Positions 24,949 to 34,023 of a stretch of DNA of 64,000 nucleotides are shown here, one piece after another. Within the stretch, counting starts at the first letter, position 1; each line of letters opens with the position of its first letter. Location of the stretch: contig NZ_FOXU01000009.1 in NCBI RefSeq assembly GCF_900115805.1, positions 108,748-172,747 of the forward strand. Reading direction: 5' to 3'. The position numbers and the translations under genes are program-made. Under the pieces are notes generated by a model. That model was given only the letters and a program-made list of their open reading frames with translations. It was not told the DNA's origin and made no database searches. Origin of the DNA: Psychrobacillus psychrotolerans (GTDB lineage Bacteria > Bacillota > Bacilli > Bacillales_A > Planococcaceae).

Positions 24949-25653
24949 ATGGCATTAGATTTAGAAGTATGGGAAGACAATGATGCTCTATATAGTCGGG
25001 CACAAGAAATATTTTCAACACAGATAAAGAATGGTGCAACTACATTTGGATTAGCAACGGGCGGGACGATGATTCCACTTTATGAAAAGCTGCGAAGTAG
25101 TGCGTTGGATTTCTCTCACTGTAATAGTGTAAATCTAGACGAGTATGTGGGAGTTCCTCAAGGACATCCAGCAAGCTACCATACGTTTATGCAACAACAT
25201 CTCTTTGAGGCAAAACCATTTAAAGCTACATATATTCCAAATGGAGTAGCTGAAGATGTACATGCAGAAGCATTAAAATATGAAAACGTGTTAAAATCAC
25301 TAACTGTCGATATGCAATTATTAGGTGTCGGAGTGAATGGGCATATAGGTTTCAATGAACCAGGTACATCCTTTCAAAGTGAAACAGATGTGGTTGAGCT
25401 AACAGCTTCCACTAGATCTGCAAATGCTAGATTTTTTGACTCGCTTGATGAAGTTCCAAAGCAAGCCATTACGATGGGCATTGCTTCTATAATGAGAGCG
25501 AAATGCATTCTTTTAATTGCAGTAGGAGAAGAGAAAAGAACTGCGATTGAAGCGTTATTAAAAGGAGATGTAACGGAGGATATTCCGGTTACACGGCTTT
25601 GTAATCATCCCAATGTTATTGTGTTAACTGATTTGCAAATTAATAACGACTAA
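24949..25653 (+). CDS. nagB: Glucosamine-6-phosphate deaminase
   Basis: 234 aa with the NagB motifs 'FGLATGGTMIPLY', 'VNLDEYVGVPQGHPASYHTFM' and 'LLGVGVNGHIGFNEPGTSF' containing the active-site His. It converts glucosamine-6-P to fructose-6-P and ammonia, delivering GlcNAc carbon to glycolysis. AAAAGGTGG precedes ATG 24949; the in-frame GTG 12 bases upstream overlaps that site. A 128-base gap from the SIS gene could hold a promoter, though none is obvious. Confidence 0.95.
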   Translation: MALDLEVWEDNDALYSRAQEIFSTQIKNGATTFGLATGGTMIPLYEKLRSSALDFSHCNSVNLDEYVGVPQGHPASYHTFMQQHLFEAKPFKATYIPNGVAEDVHAEALKYENVLKSLTVDMQLLGVGVNGHIGFNEPGTSFQSETDVVELTASTRSANARFFDSLDEVPKQAITMGIASIMRAKCILLIAVGEEKRTAIEALLKGDVTEDIPVTRLCNHPNVIVLTDLQINND

Positions 25654-25673
25654 AAATAGCATAGTTACAAGTA

Positions 25674-25707
25674 GCGTTCGAAGAGTCCATTTTCGAACGC
25701 TTTTTTG
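25674..25707 (+). terminator. Terminator of the nag operon
   Basis: Perfect 9-bp stem GCGTTCGAA (25674-25682) with TTCGAACGC (25692-25700), followed by six Ts. Confidence 0.92.
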
Positions 25708-25822
25708 TATGTACGAAGAAGCAGTGTTTATTGTAAGTACATAATGAGAAATAGAAAGAAGGAATTTTCGGATAATTGCAGAAGTAGGTATAGATGATTT
25801 TGTTTATAAGGAGGGAATTACT

Positions 25823-27100
25823 ATGGAACGAAATACTTCACTAGACTATGCCCAAAAATTAGATGAGCAAGATACTTTAAGGATGTATCGACACGAATTC
25901 TATGTCCAACCAAATACCATTTATATGGATGGAAATTCCCTTGGGTTACTCTCTAAGCGAGCAGAAAATTCAGTATTAACCCTACTAGATTCTTGGAAAG
26001 AATATGGAATAGATGGCTGGACAAAAGGGCAGTATCCTTGGTTTTATTTCCCTGAGTTATTAAGTGAGATGTGTGCTCCACTAGTAGGAGCCTCAAAGGA
26101 CGAAGTAATTATAACGGGCTCTACAACGGCAAACTTGCATCAGTTGGTTGCTAGTTTTTATAGACCCGAGGGAAAGCGTACGAAAATAGTTGTGGATGAA
26201 CTAAATTTCCCATCTGATATATATGCTATTAGTAGTCAGCTGTCCTTGCACGGATTGGATGTTAAAGACCATATGATAATGGTGAAAAGTCGAGATGGCT
26301 ATACGTTAGAGGAAGAAGATATTATTAACGCGTTGACCGATGATGTGGCTCTAATAGTACTACCTAGTGTGCTATATCGAAGTGGTCAAGTATTAGACAT
26401 CCAATTGCTTACGGAAGCGGCACATAAGCACAATATTATTATTGGTTTTGATTTGTGTCATTCAATAGGATCTGTACCACATGAGTTAGATAAATGGGAC
26501 GTAGATTTTGCTTTTTGGTGTAACTACAAGCATCTGAATGGTGGACCTGGTGCAACAGGTGGCTTATATGTGAACCGTAAGCATTTCGGAAGAAAGCCTG
26601 GATTAGCAGGGTGGTTTGGGTCAGATAAAGAGAAGCAATTTGATATGTCTACCCAAATGGTACCAGCAGCTGATGCTGGTGCGTATCAGATCGGGACTCC
26701 TCATATACTAAGCAGTGCACCATTATTAGGTTCGCTAGAGATGTTCCAAGAGGTTGGAATGGAAGCAATTCGTGAAAAATCATTAAGGCTTACCGATTAT
26801 ATGATGATGTTAATTGATTTGGAGTTGGGTGAGTATAATTTTGTCATTTCTAATCCGCGTGAATCAGAAAAGCGTGGGGGTCATATCTTTTTAGTGCATG
26901 AAGAGGCGGCACGTATATGTAAAGCGTTAAAAGAGCATCAAGTCATTCCCGATTTTCGTTCACCTAATGGTATTCGCCTGGCACCAGTTGCATTGTATAA
27001 CTCGTTTGAAGACGTTTGGAATACTGTGCAGATTTTAAAAAGGATTATGGAGGAAGAGCTGTATAGAAAATATGAAAACAAACGTGATGTCGTTGCTTAA
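25823..27100 (+). CDS. kynU: Kynureninase
   Basis: 425-aa PLP enzyme. Family signatures: '[15 protein letters not shown]' at the start, '[15 protein letters not shown]', '[14 protein letters not shown]' and the PLP lysine, Lys236, in [13 protein letters not shown]; 'GWFG' follows. It cleaves L-kynurenine to anthranilate and alanine. AAGGAGGG precedes the ATG. It heads kynUAB, a complete tryptophan-to-anthranilate route; the genes are separated by only 14 and 12 bases. Confidence 0.95.
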   Translation: MERNTSLDYAQKLDEQDTLRMYRHEFYVQPNTIYMDGNSLGLLSKRAENSVLTLLDSWKEYGIDGWTKGQYPWFYFPELLSEMCAPLVGASKDEVIITGSTTANLHQLVASFYRPEGKRTKIVVDELNFPSDIYAISSQLSLHGLDVKDHMIMVKSRDGYTLEEEDIINALTDDVALIVLPSVLYRSGQVLDIQLLTEAAHKHNIIIGFDLCHSIGSVPHELDKWDVDFAFWCNYKHLNGGPGATGGLYVNRKHFGRKPGLAGWFGSDKEKQFDMSTQMVPAADAGAYQIGTPHILSSAPLLGSLEMFQEVGMEAIREKSLRLTDYMMMLIDLELGEYNFVISNPRESEKRGGHIFLVHEEAARICKALKEHQVIPDFRSPNGIRLAPVALYNSFEDVWNTVQILKRIMEEELYRKYENKRDVVA

Positions 27101-27114
27101 TAAGGAGGGATGAT

Positions 27115-27945
27115 ATGCAAGATGAAAAGAAGGAAAGTGGCATTCATACAGATTTTAGCAATGATATGACGTATGGAGAATATTTGCAACTGGATAATTT
27201 ATTGGCTAGTCAGAACAGATTATCTGGACATCATGATGAAATGCTTTTCATCATTATCCATCAAGTTAGTGAACTTTGGATGAAGCTTATCCTACATGAA
27301 TTGACTAGTGCCATCCATGCTATTCAGGCAGATAAGATGCAATCTGCCTTTAAAATGCTAGCAAGAGTGACGAAAATTCAAACACAAATTATTCAAGCTT
27401 GGGATGTTCTTTCTACATTAACACCGGCAGAGTATCTAGAGTTTCGAGATAAGTTAGGTAAGGCTTCTGGATTTCAATCTTTTCAATACCGACAAATCGA
27501 ATTTGCTCTTGGCCATAAGTTCAAACATATATTAAAGATTTACGAGCAGGATGAAGAATTGCATAGAGAATTAGAAACTGCTTTTTTTGCACCGAGTATT
27601 TATGATGTTTCGATTCAAGCATTAGCTAGAGCGGGGTTTCCGATAGCTCCTTCATTATTGAATCGAGATTATTCCATTTCGTATGTGGGAGATGAATCAG
27701 TAGCCAATGCATGGAAGGAAGTTTATCAAAACGTCGATCAACACTGGAATTTATATCAACTAGCAGAAAAGCTAGTAGACGTGGAAGACTGGCTTCAACA
27801 GTGGCGCTTTCGTCATATGAAAACGGTTGAAAGAATAATAGGATTTAAGAAAGGCACTGGGGGATCTTCCGGTGTGAATTATTTACGACATGTATTAGAT
27901 CATCGTTTTTTCCCGGAACTTTGGGATTTACGCACTAATTTATAG
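27115..27945 (+). CDS. kynA: Tryptophan 2,3-dioxygenase
   Basis: 276 aa, the usual bacterial length. The heme enzyme opens the indole ring of L-Trp to give N-formylkynurenine. Visible features: '[16 protein letters not shown]', the active-site His49 in [12 protein letters not shown], '[12 protein letters not shown]', the probable proximal heme ligand His234 in [12 protein letters not shown], then '[15 protein letters not shown]'. AAGGAGGG sits just before the ATG. Confidence 0.95.
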   Translation: MQDEKKESGIHTDFSNDMTYGEYLQLDNLLASQNRLSGHHDEMLFIIIHQVSELWMKLILHELTSAIHAIQADKMQSAFKMLARVTKIQTQIIQAWDVLSTLTPAEYLEFRDKLGKASGFQSFQYRQIEFALGHKFKHILKIYEQDEELHRELETAFFAPSIYDVSIQALARAGFPIAPSLLNRDYSISYVGDESVANAWKEVYQNVDQHWNLYQLAEKLVDVEDWLQQWRFRHMKTVERIIGFKKGTGGSSGVNYLRHVLDHRFFPELWDLRTNL

Positions 27946-27957
27946 GGGGTCACGGAT

Positions 27958-28584
27958 ATGAATAAGGAATGGATCGATATTACACAAACTATCTCTACTA
28001 GAATAGCTACATGGCCAGGAGATACACTCTTTGAATATGAACTAACCGCTACAAAGGATGATGGTGGTGCTGCAAATGTTGGGACGATTACAGCAAGTTT
28101 GCATACTGGAACACATGCAGATGCCCCATTTCACTATGTAAGTGAAGGGAAAACGTTAGATATGCTAGACGTTAATATGTATATTGGTCGTGCCAAAGTG
28201 GTGAGTGTCGTTGGGGCTACGGAAATTGGTAGGGAGGAGTTAGAAGGGTTTGATCTAACAGGTGTAGAACGTTTGCTTTTAAAAACGACGAATACTGCAT
28301 CTCCTGAAAAATTTCCAGACAGGATTAATACGTTGAAGGAAAATATTGGCCCTTTTTTAAAGGAAAAGGGTATCTATCTCATTGGTACCGACCAACCTTC
28401 CGTGGACGGTATCGAAAGTAAGGAACTATTAGCTCACCATTCGCTGTTTAACAACGATGTATTTATAATTGAAAATCTTTTGCTCGAAAAGGTAGAACCA
28501 GGTGATTATGATTTAATCGCTCTGCCCTTGAAAATTGAAGGGGCAGATGGAAGTCCCATACGAGCTGTGTTAAGAAAAGTATAA
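27958..28584 (+). CDS. kynB: Arylformamidase (kynurenine formamidase)
   Basis: 208-aa cyclase-family hydrolase with the metal motif 'HTGTHADAPFHYV' (HxGTHxDxPxH) and 'LIGTDQPSVD'. It hydrolyses N-formylkynurenine to kynurenine between KynA and KynU. The operon order U-A-B and the terminator directly after show a self-contained catabolic unit. Anthranilate could be excreted or re-enter Trp synthesis. Confidence 0.94.
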   Translation: MNKEWIDITQTISTRIATWPGDTLFEYELTATKDDGGAANVGTITASLHTGTHADAPFHYVSEGKTLDMLDVNMYIGRAKVVSVVGATEIGREELEGFDLTGVERLLLKTTNTASPEKFPDRINTLKENIGPFLKEKGIYLIGTDQPSVDGIESKELLAHHSLFNNDVFIIENLLLEKVEPGDYDLIALPLKIEGADGSPIRAVLRKV

Positions 28585-28590
28585 TACCAA

Positions 28591-28633
28591 GGGTAGATAT
28601 AGCACTTAGAAATGCTAGTCTATCCATTTTTTC
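28591..28633 (+). terminator. Terminator of the kyn operon
   Basis: GGGTAGATATAGCA (28591-28604) pairs with TGCTAGTCTATCC (28613-28625), with small bulges and wobbles; ATTTTTTC follows. Confidence 0.8.
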
Positions 28634-28660
28634 TTTTGGTTCTATTAAGGAGGAGCTTGA

Positions 28661-29098
28661 ATGAAAAGATTTTTATTTATTTTCCTTTCAACGGTAATAG
28701 TTGGAGGTGTTTTTTATATGGGCATGGATTATCAAATGCGATTAAGAGAAAGGTCAGCGATAGTATTTGATATTAAACCTTTTATAATATTTACAAGTAT
28801 TTTCTCTATTTTTATGGGAATGTTGTTACGATTACCTAAATTGATCATAGAAATTAAAGATAAAAAGAGATGGTCGATTGATTGGGTAAAGGTCCTTGTA
28901 ATTGGAATCCCATCTATTTATATCGCTATGATTCGGCTTCTGGCTATTGTTTATGGAAAGAATTTGTTATTTTTCAATGAAGTAACGCTATTAGGTGATT
29001 TTACATTCACGTATATAGCAGGAGTTATATTTGGCTATGTTTTGTTAGACAGTCTGAAAAGCAATGATTCATCAAATGATAAGGGTAAATTAGCATAA
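28661..29098 (+). CDS. Hypothetical four-helix membrane protein
   Basis: 145 aa with hydrophobic segments at about 3-22, 39-60, 75-98 and 113-131; the basic loop KDKKRWSIDW lies between helices 2 and 3, and the C-terminus is hydrophilic. No family recognised and no conserved catalytic residues seen. AAGGAGG lies 8 bases before the ATG; monocistronic between two terminators. Confidence 0.7.
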   Translation: MKRFLFIFLSTVIVGGVFYMGMDYQMRLRERSAIVFDIKPFIIFTSIFSIFMGMLLRLPKLIIEIKDKKRWSIDWVKVLVIGIPSIYIAMIRLLAIVYGKNLLFFNEVTLLGDFTFTYIAGVIFGYVLLDSLKSNDSSNDKGKLA

Positions 29099-29116
29099 TA
29101 GTGAATTCAGTCGATA

Positions 29117-29147
29117 AAAAAGCCTTGTTATTATACAAGGCTTTTAC
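29117..29147 (+). terminator. Terminator after the hypothetical membrane protein
   Basis: AAAGCCTTGTA-type stem (AGCCTTGT / ACAAGGCT) ending in TTTTACT. Confidence 0.8.
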
Positions 29148-29280
29148 TAATGGAGATTGTTTCTTTAGAATTAGTTTTTCTCTATTTGTTCATAATTTAC
29201 CTTCTCGTAGTGAGGTAAATCATATCCGATAATTTTAAAAACGCTTATACTAGTTATATGAAGTGAAATAAGGAGTGGTT

Positions 29281-30675
29281 ATGTTGAAAAGAATAGTAGT
29301 TATAGGCGGAGGCATTACAGGCCTTTCAACGATGCATTATTTGCAGAAACTCAAAAAAGAAAAGTCATTAGATATAGAGTTAGTGTTAGTTGAAGCAAAT
29401 GAGTATTTAGGTGGTAAAATCCATACCGTACTGGAGAATGACTTTATCATGGAGGTTGGGGCAGATTCAATCGTTGCAAGAAATGAATCCATCTTTCAGC
29501 TAATTGAAGAGCTTCAACTAGAAGATGAAAAAGTGTACAACTCAACAGGCATTTCATATATTTACACAAATAATGAGCTCCATGCGATTCCTGCAGATAG
29601 TGTTTTCGGTATCCCTGCAAGTATCGAGTCGTTAAATAGCAGTACGCTAGTATCCGAATTAGGGAAAAAAGAAGCGTTAAAGGATTTAGAAATACCAAAT
29701 GAAACTTTCACAAAAGAAAGTTCTGTCGGATCATTTTTAGAATATTTCTTAGGGAAAGAATTAGTGGAAAAACAAATTGTTCCTGTGTTATCTGGCGTAT
29801 ACTCGGGGGATCTAAATAAGCTTTCTATCGCTTCAACATTGCCATACTTAATCGATTATAAAAACAAATACGGCAGTATAATGAAAGGGTTAGAAGAAAA
29901 CAAAGCGCAATTCCAGGCCTCAGCAAATAAGAAGTTTATTTCCTTTCAAAATGGACTTTCTACACTTATCGATCGCTTAGAGGAAGTGCTAAGCCAATCA
30001 ACAATTATTAAAGGTGTGGCAACGAAGAAAGTAGAGAAGAAAGATGATTATTACTCGGTTTTACTGACTAATGGAGAAACGATTGAAGCGGACAGTGTAG
30101 TGCTAGCAACTCCTCATAACGTGGCGCAAGTAATTCTTCAGGACGAAGAGTTGGATACGGACTTTAACAAACTAAAAAATTCCTCCCTTATTAGTGTGTA
30201 TCTTGGTTTTGATATTCCAGACGAGCAGCTCCCAGCGGAGGGAACTGGTTTTATCGTTTCGGAAAATAGTGATGTGAGATGTAATGCATGTACGTGGACA
30301 AGTCGGAAATGGACGCACACATCAAAAAATAATCAGTTATTAGTTCGTATGTTTTATAAGAGTTCGAACTCGGCTTTTGAGAGCATGAAGAACATGAGTG
30401 AAGACGAGCTAGTGGAAGTGGTGCTTCAAGATATTGAAATGAGCTTGAAATTAACGGGCAAGCCTGAAGTCATAGAAGTAACAAAATGGAACGAGCAAAT
30501 GCCGAACTATCATTTAGCACATGGAGATGCGATTCAATCATTAACAGCTAAAATGGCAAATGACATGCCAAACGTCTTGTTAGCTGGCTGTTCTTATTAC
30601 GGAGTTGGGATTGCGGCTTGTATTAAGAATGGCAGAGAAACGGCAGAAAAAATCATAAATTCAATAGTACAGTAA
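29281..30675 (+). CDS. hemY: Protoporphyrinogen/coproporphyrinogen oxidase (HemY/CgoX-like)
   Basis: 464-aa FAD flavoprotein, normal family length. The dinucleotide motif is VVIGGGITGLSTMHYL near the N-terminus, followed by 'EANEYLGGKIHT' and 'EVGADSIVARN'; 'VVLATPHNVAQ' lies mid-protein and the C-terminal FAD motif is 'NVLLAGCSYYGVGIAACI'. In Firmicutes this enzyme oxidises coproporphyrinogen III in heme synthesis. It usually sits in a hemEHY operon but stands alone here, so it may be a second copy. ATG 29281 with AAGGAGTG is used rather than the GTG inside that site. Confidence 0.85.
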   Translation: MLKRIVVIGGGITGLSTMHYLQKLKKEKSLDIELVLVEANEYLGGKIHTVLENDFIMEVGADSIVARNESIFQLIEELQLEDEKVYNSTGISYIYTNNELHAIPADSVFGIPASIESLNSSTLVSELGKKEALKDLEIPNETFTKESSVGSFLEYFLGKELVEKQIVPVLSGVYSGDLNKLSIASTLPYLIDYKNKYGSIMKGLEENKAQFQASANKKFISFQNGLSTLIDRLEEVLSQSTIIKGVATKKVEKKDDYYSVLLTNGETIEADSVVLATPHNVAQVILQDEELDTDFNKLKNSSLISVYLGFDIPDEQLPAEGTGFIVSENSDVRCNACTWTSRKWTHTSKNNQLLVRMFYKSSNSAFESMKNMSEDELVEVVLQDIEMSLKLTGKPEVIEVTKWNEQMPNYHLAHGDAIQSLTAKMANDMPNVLLAGCSYYGVGIAACIKNGRETAEKIINSIVQ

Positions 30676-30682
30676 ATTACGG

Positions 30683-30710
30683 GACCAAAATTCACTTTTG
30701 GTCTTTTTTT
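30683..30710 (+). terminator. Terminator of the HemY-like gene
   Basis: Perfect 8-bp stem GACCAAAA (30683-30690) with TTTTGGTC (30696-30703), followed by seven Ts. Confidence 0.92.
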
Positions 30711-30791
30711 ATGGGGAAAACAGAATAGTTGCGTATTTAGTGGAATTTACAATTTCTTTTATTGTGCTACGATTCGGGTGGAGGTGGTTGG

Positions 30792-31742
30792 TTGATAGTA
30801 AAAACACGTACGGAGGAATATAGCTATATAGGTCTTCAGTTATTGAATCGACGATTACATGAGTCACATGAAATGAAGGAATTGATTCATTCCAAAATGC
30901 ATAAGGCATTGGCTGGTATTCATGGAGAAGTTAGAGTAGACGGAGTGTTTAGTAAATATTCATTTCCTTTTGAATATGTGGTATTGCACGATGTGAGTTT
31001 AGAATCATATGGAAAGTTCCAGATTGATACAGTCTTTTTCACGCAGTATTTTGGAGTGGTTTTGGAGAGTAAGAATATAGGTGGAAAGTTGAGCTTTAAG
31101 CAAAACCCCTCTCAATTAGAAAGAGAAAATGAAGAAGGTAAAGTGGATGTATTTGAAAGTCCAGAGGTTCAGATTGAAAGGAATATTTTTTTACTCGACG
31201 AATGGTTAAAACAACATGGTGTGACGATTCCTGTTTTTGGAGTAATTGTATTAACCAATTCCAAAGTTCGAGTTATTGAGCCCCCCACAAAATACAACGC
31301 TATTCTCCATCAAACAATTCCTATCTATCTAAGAAATATTCCTCGAGAAAGAAGGTATATATCTAGGAAAGAGCTGCATAAATTGAGTACAGAAATTTTA
31401 AATAGTCACAAAACATACTTCCCATACCCGATGTGTAATCGCTGGGGTATTAACCCAAATGATTTACAAACTGGAGTGTGCTTTGAAAAATGTGAAATGT
31501 TTGGGATGGTAAAAAGGAAGAATGGCTGGAACTGTATACGTTGTGGTCATGTAGATAGGCTTGTTCATGAGAAAGCCATTCGAGAGTGGTTTGTTTTGAT
31601 CGGGGATACGATTAATAATCGGCAGTGTCGAAAATTCCTTCATATAAACTCTCATCATGTAGCATCTAGACTTCTCCAATCTATGGATTTAATTCGAACT
31701 GGAACATCCCAGAGTAAAATAGAGTATAAATGGAAGTGGTGA
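30792..31742 (+). CDS. NERD-domain protein with C-terminal zinc-ribbon-like cysteines
   Basis: 316 aa from a TTG start: GGAGGTGG ends 5 bases before TTG 30792, whereas the upstream ATG in frame is inside the ribosome-site region. NERD (nuclease-related) features: 'GIHGEVRVDG', 'YVVLHDVSL', 'FQIDTVFFTQYFGVVLESKN' (D...ExK core) near residues 90-110. The C-terminus has CxxC pairs ('CFEKCEM', 'WNCIRCGHVDR'), perhaps a zinc ribbon. A nuclease or nucleic-acid role is inferred. The frame stays open for about 58 codons past its TGA, across the 21-bp repeat array. Confidence 0.8.
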   Translation: MIVKTRTEEYSYIGLQLLNRRLHESHEMKELIHSKMHKALAGIHGEVRVDGVFSKYSFPFEYVVLHDVSLESYGKFQIDTVFFTQYFGVVLESKNIGGKLSFKQNPSQLERENEEGKVDVFESPEVQIERNIFLLDEWLKQHGVTIPVFGVIVLTNSKVRVIEPPTKYNAILHQTIPIYLRNIPRERRYISRKELHKLSTEILNSHKTYFPYPMCNRWGINPNDLQTGVCFEKCEMFGMVKRKNGWNCIRCGHVDRLVHEKAIREWFVLIGDTINNRQCRKFLHINSHHVASRLLQSMDLIRTGTSQSKIEYKWKW

Positions 31743-31757
31743 AGCGTATTATTGGAG

Positions 31758-31883
31758 AATCGATCGATCGAGAGGAATAATCGATCGATACACATCGAAA
31801 ATCGATCGACCACCACAAAAAATCGCTCCATCGTCGTCCATAATCGATCAATCATCACGATCAATCGATCGATGAGGACGATC
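31758..31883 (+). repeat. Six-unit 21-bp tandem array, cluster 1 (AATCGATCGA core)
   Basis: Units begin at 31758, 31779, 31800, 31821, 31842 and 31863, exactly 21 bases apart. Each opens with AATCGATCGA or a close variant (unit 4 AATCGCTCCA, unit 5 AATCGATCAA) and ends in about 11 unrelated bases. The core is palindromic (ATCGATCGAT). 21 bp equals two DNA helical turns and also seven codons. A matching array lies at 37526-37651. Confidence 0.9.
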
Positions 31884-31924
31884 CAACTTAAAAAGCGGAG
31901 TATATCGAAAATTAAAAATATAAC

Positions 31925-31953
31925 TTGACGCTTTAGTTGAATAAAGGTACGAT
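31925..31953 (+). promoter_or_regulatory. Promoter of the S-box yitJ-metH operon
   Basis: TTGACG (31925-31930) and TACGAT (31948-31953), spacer 17, ending about 30 bases before the S-box aptamer. Confidence 0.6.
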
Positions 31954-31983
31954 ATGTCTAATTAGAAAACTGAATAGTGAAAT

Positions 31984-32143
31984 TCTTATCAAGAGAAGCC
32001 GAGGGACTGGCCCTACGACGCTTCAGCAACCAGCCATTTATTTGGTCAGGTGCTAAATCCAGCAGACTTTGCAAAAGTTTGAAAGATGAGAAGGTGGTAT
32101 CTTGCATACTAGTAAAGCCTTCTTTTCATAGAAGGCTTTTTTA
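31984..32143 (+). ncRNA. SAM-I (S-box) riboswitch with terminator
   Basis: Conserved S-box elements in order: CTTATCAAGAG, GAGGGACTGGCCCTACGA, CTTCAGCAACC, GGTCAGGTGCTAAATCC, AGCAGAC, then GAAAGATGAG. The expression platform ends in a terminator, AAAGCCTTC (32114-32122) with GAAGGCTTT (32131-32139) and a T-run. With SAM bound, transcription should stop before yitJ; low SAM permits methionine synthesis. Confidence 0.96.
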
Positions 32144-32163
32144 TATGGGAGGATGAAGGCACT

Positions 32164-34023
32164 ATGAGTTTATTGGAGAAATTACAGACATCTATGCTGA
32201 CAGCAGACGGGGCAATGGGGACACTACTGTACTCTTATGGAATTGACTATTGTAATGAAGAGTTAAATATTCAAAAACCGGAAATTATAGAGAAAATCCA
32301 TCAGGATTATATTGCGGCCGGAGCAGATATTATTCAAACGAATACATACGGAGCAAATGCTATTAAGCTTGCTCGCTATGGACTAGAAAATCATGTGAAA
32401 GAAATAAATGAAGCTGCCATTCAAATTGCGAAAAGAGCTGCCGCATCTGGAAACCAATTCGTCCTCGGGACTATTGGGGGGATTCGAGGAATCCGAAAAA
32501 GTGATGCTACACTCCAAGAAATTATTCATTCACTCGACCAACAAGCAATCCAATTGTTAGCGGGAGATCCAGATGGTCTATTACTTGAAACCTATTATGA
32601 TTTCGAAGAGCTAAAGACTACTGTGACTTATCTTCGTACACTAACGGATATTCCGATAATAGCTCAAGTGTCTATGCATGATCCGGGTATTTTACAAAAT
32701 GGCTTACCTCTAAATGATGCGTTGCATGAGCTTGAAACAATTGGAGCCAACATTGTGGGAGTCAACTGTCGACTAGGTCCACATCATACAATTCAAGCAT
32801 TTGAAGGAGTAAAGCTGCCAGAAAAGGCATTCTTATCTGCTTATCCAAATGCGAGCTTACTGGATATAGATGAAGGACGTATAGTTTACGAATCCGATGC
32901 TGAGTACTTTGGTAAAGCTGCATTATATTTGAGAGATGCAGGAGTGCGCTTAATAGGTGGTTGCTGTGGAACGACACCAAAGCATATTGAAGCAGTGAAA
33001 AGACATATTGGGCATTTAACCCCTATTACCAATAAAGTAGTAGAGACAAGAAAGCCTATTATTATTCAAGATGCTAAGCCAACTAATACCCAAGCTCTAC
33101 ATGAAAAAGCGAAAACAGAACGGACCATAATTGTTGAATTAGACACTCCCCGTCATCTCGATACGACTATATTCATGGAAGGTGCAGAAAAGCTATATGC
33201 AACTGGAATTGACGCGGTGACAATGGCGGATAATTCATTGGCTTCTCCACGAGTTAGTAATATGGCGATGGGTTCGATGTTAAAACACCAAAAAAATATT
33301 AGACCACTTGCTCATATTACGTGCCGTGATCGTAATTTAATTGGTCTTCAATCTCATTTGATGGGATTGGATGCGCTTGGAATCCATGACATTCTTGCAG
33401 TTACTGGAGACCCAACTAAAATTGGGGATTTCCCTGGGGCGACAAGTGTTTATGATGTATCAAGCTTAGAACTGATTCAACTGATCAAACAATTAAACGA
33501 AGGTATTTCTTTCTCAGGAAAGTCGCTACGGAAAAAGGCTAACTTCTCTGTAGCAGCTGCTTTTAATCCGAATGTTCGTGTGCTGGACCGTGCAGTGAAG
33601 CGACTAGAGAAGAAAATTGAGTGTGGGGCGGATTATTTCATCACACAGCCTGTCTATTCGAAAGAAAAAATCCATGAGATTTACGAAGCGACCAAGCATT
33701 TATCAACCCCTATTTTCATCGGAATTATGCCACTAACCAATAGTCGAAATTCTGAATTCCTTCACAATGAAGTCCCAGGCATAAAGTTGTCTGAAGAGGT
33801 GCTAGAGCGTATGCGCTTATGTGGAGAAGATAGAGAGCGAGCTACTGCAGAAGGTATTCAAATATCGAAGGAATTAATCGATACCGCAGCGGAATTATTT
33901 AACGGAATTTATATTATTACACCATTTTTCCGTTACGATATGTCTCTAGAATTAATTCATTATATTCAAGAGGCTGACCGGGAGAAAGAGAGAGGATTCA
34001 GCTATGTCCAAACATCTAATTGA
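32164..34023 (+). CDS. yitJ: Bifunctional homocysteine S-methyltransferase / methylene-THF reductase
   Basis: 619-aa fusion as in B. subtilis YitJ. The N-terminal Hcy-methyltransferase domain (about 1-285) has 'DGAMGTLLYSYG', 'QTNTYGANAIKL' and the zinc Cys pair in GGCCGTTPKHI. The C-terminal MTHFR domain (about 315-600) has 'VTMADNSLASPR', 'HITCRDRN', 'ILAVTGDPTK' and 'CGADYFITQPVY'. It supplies 5-methyl-THF and can methylate homocysteine. The S-box lies directly upstream; its 3' end overlaps metH by 20 bases. Confidence 0.95.
   Translation: MSLLEKLQTSMLTADGAMGTLLYSYGIDYCNEELNIQKPEIIEKIHQDYIAAGADIIQTNTYGANAIKLARYGLENHVKEINEAAIQIAKRAAASGNQFVLGTIGGIRGIRKSDATLQEIIHSLDQQAIQLLAGDPDGLLLETYYDFEELKTTVTYLRTLTDIPIIAQVSMHDPGILQNGLPLNDALHELETIGANIVGVNCRLGPHHTIQAFEGVKLPEKAFLSAYPNASLLDIDEGRIVYESDAEYFGKAALYLRDAGVRLIGGCCGTTPKHIEAVKRHIGHLTPITNKVVETRKPIIIQDAKPTNTQALHEKAKTERTIIVELDTPRHLDTTIFMEGAEKLYATGIDAVTMADNSLASPRVSNMAMGSMLKHQKNIRPLAHITCRDRNLIGLQSHLMGLDALGIHDILAVTGDPTKIGDFPGATSVYDVSSLELIQLIKQLNEGISFSGKSLRKKANFSVAAAFNPNVRVLDRAVKRLEKKIECGADYFITQPVYSKEKIHEIYEATKHLSTPIFIGIMPLTNSRNSEFLHNEVPGIKLSEEVLERMRLCGEDRERATAEGIQISKELIDTAAELFNGIYIITPFFRYDMSLELIHYIQEADREKERGFSYVQTSN

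Noticed and set aside
31655..31864. Minus-strand 69-aa ORF with heptad IDRF repeats
   Set aside because: No ribosome site, half of it is antisense to the NERD gene, and the homologous frame in cluster 2 has stops; the repeat itself explains the open frame.
31758..31883. CRISPR array
   Set aside because: The repeats are only about 10 bp with 11-bp spacers, there are no cas genes, and the period fits phased palindromes instead.
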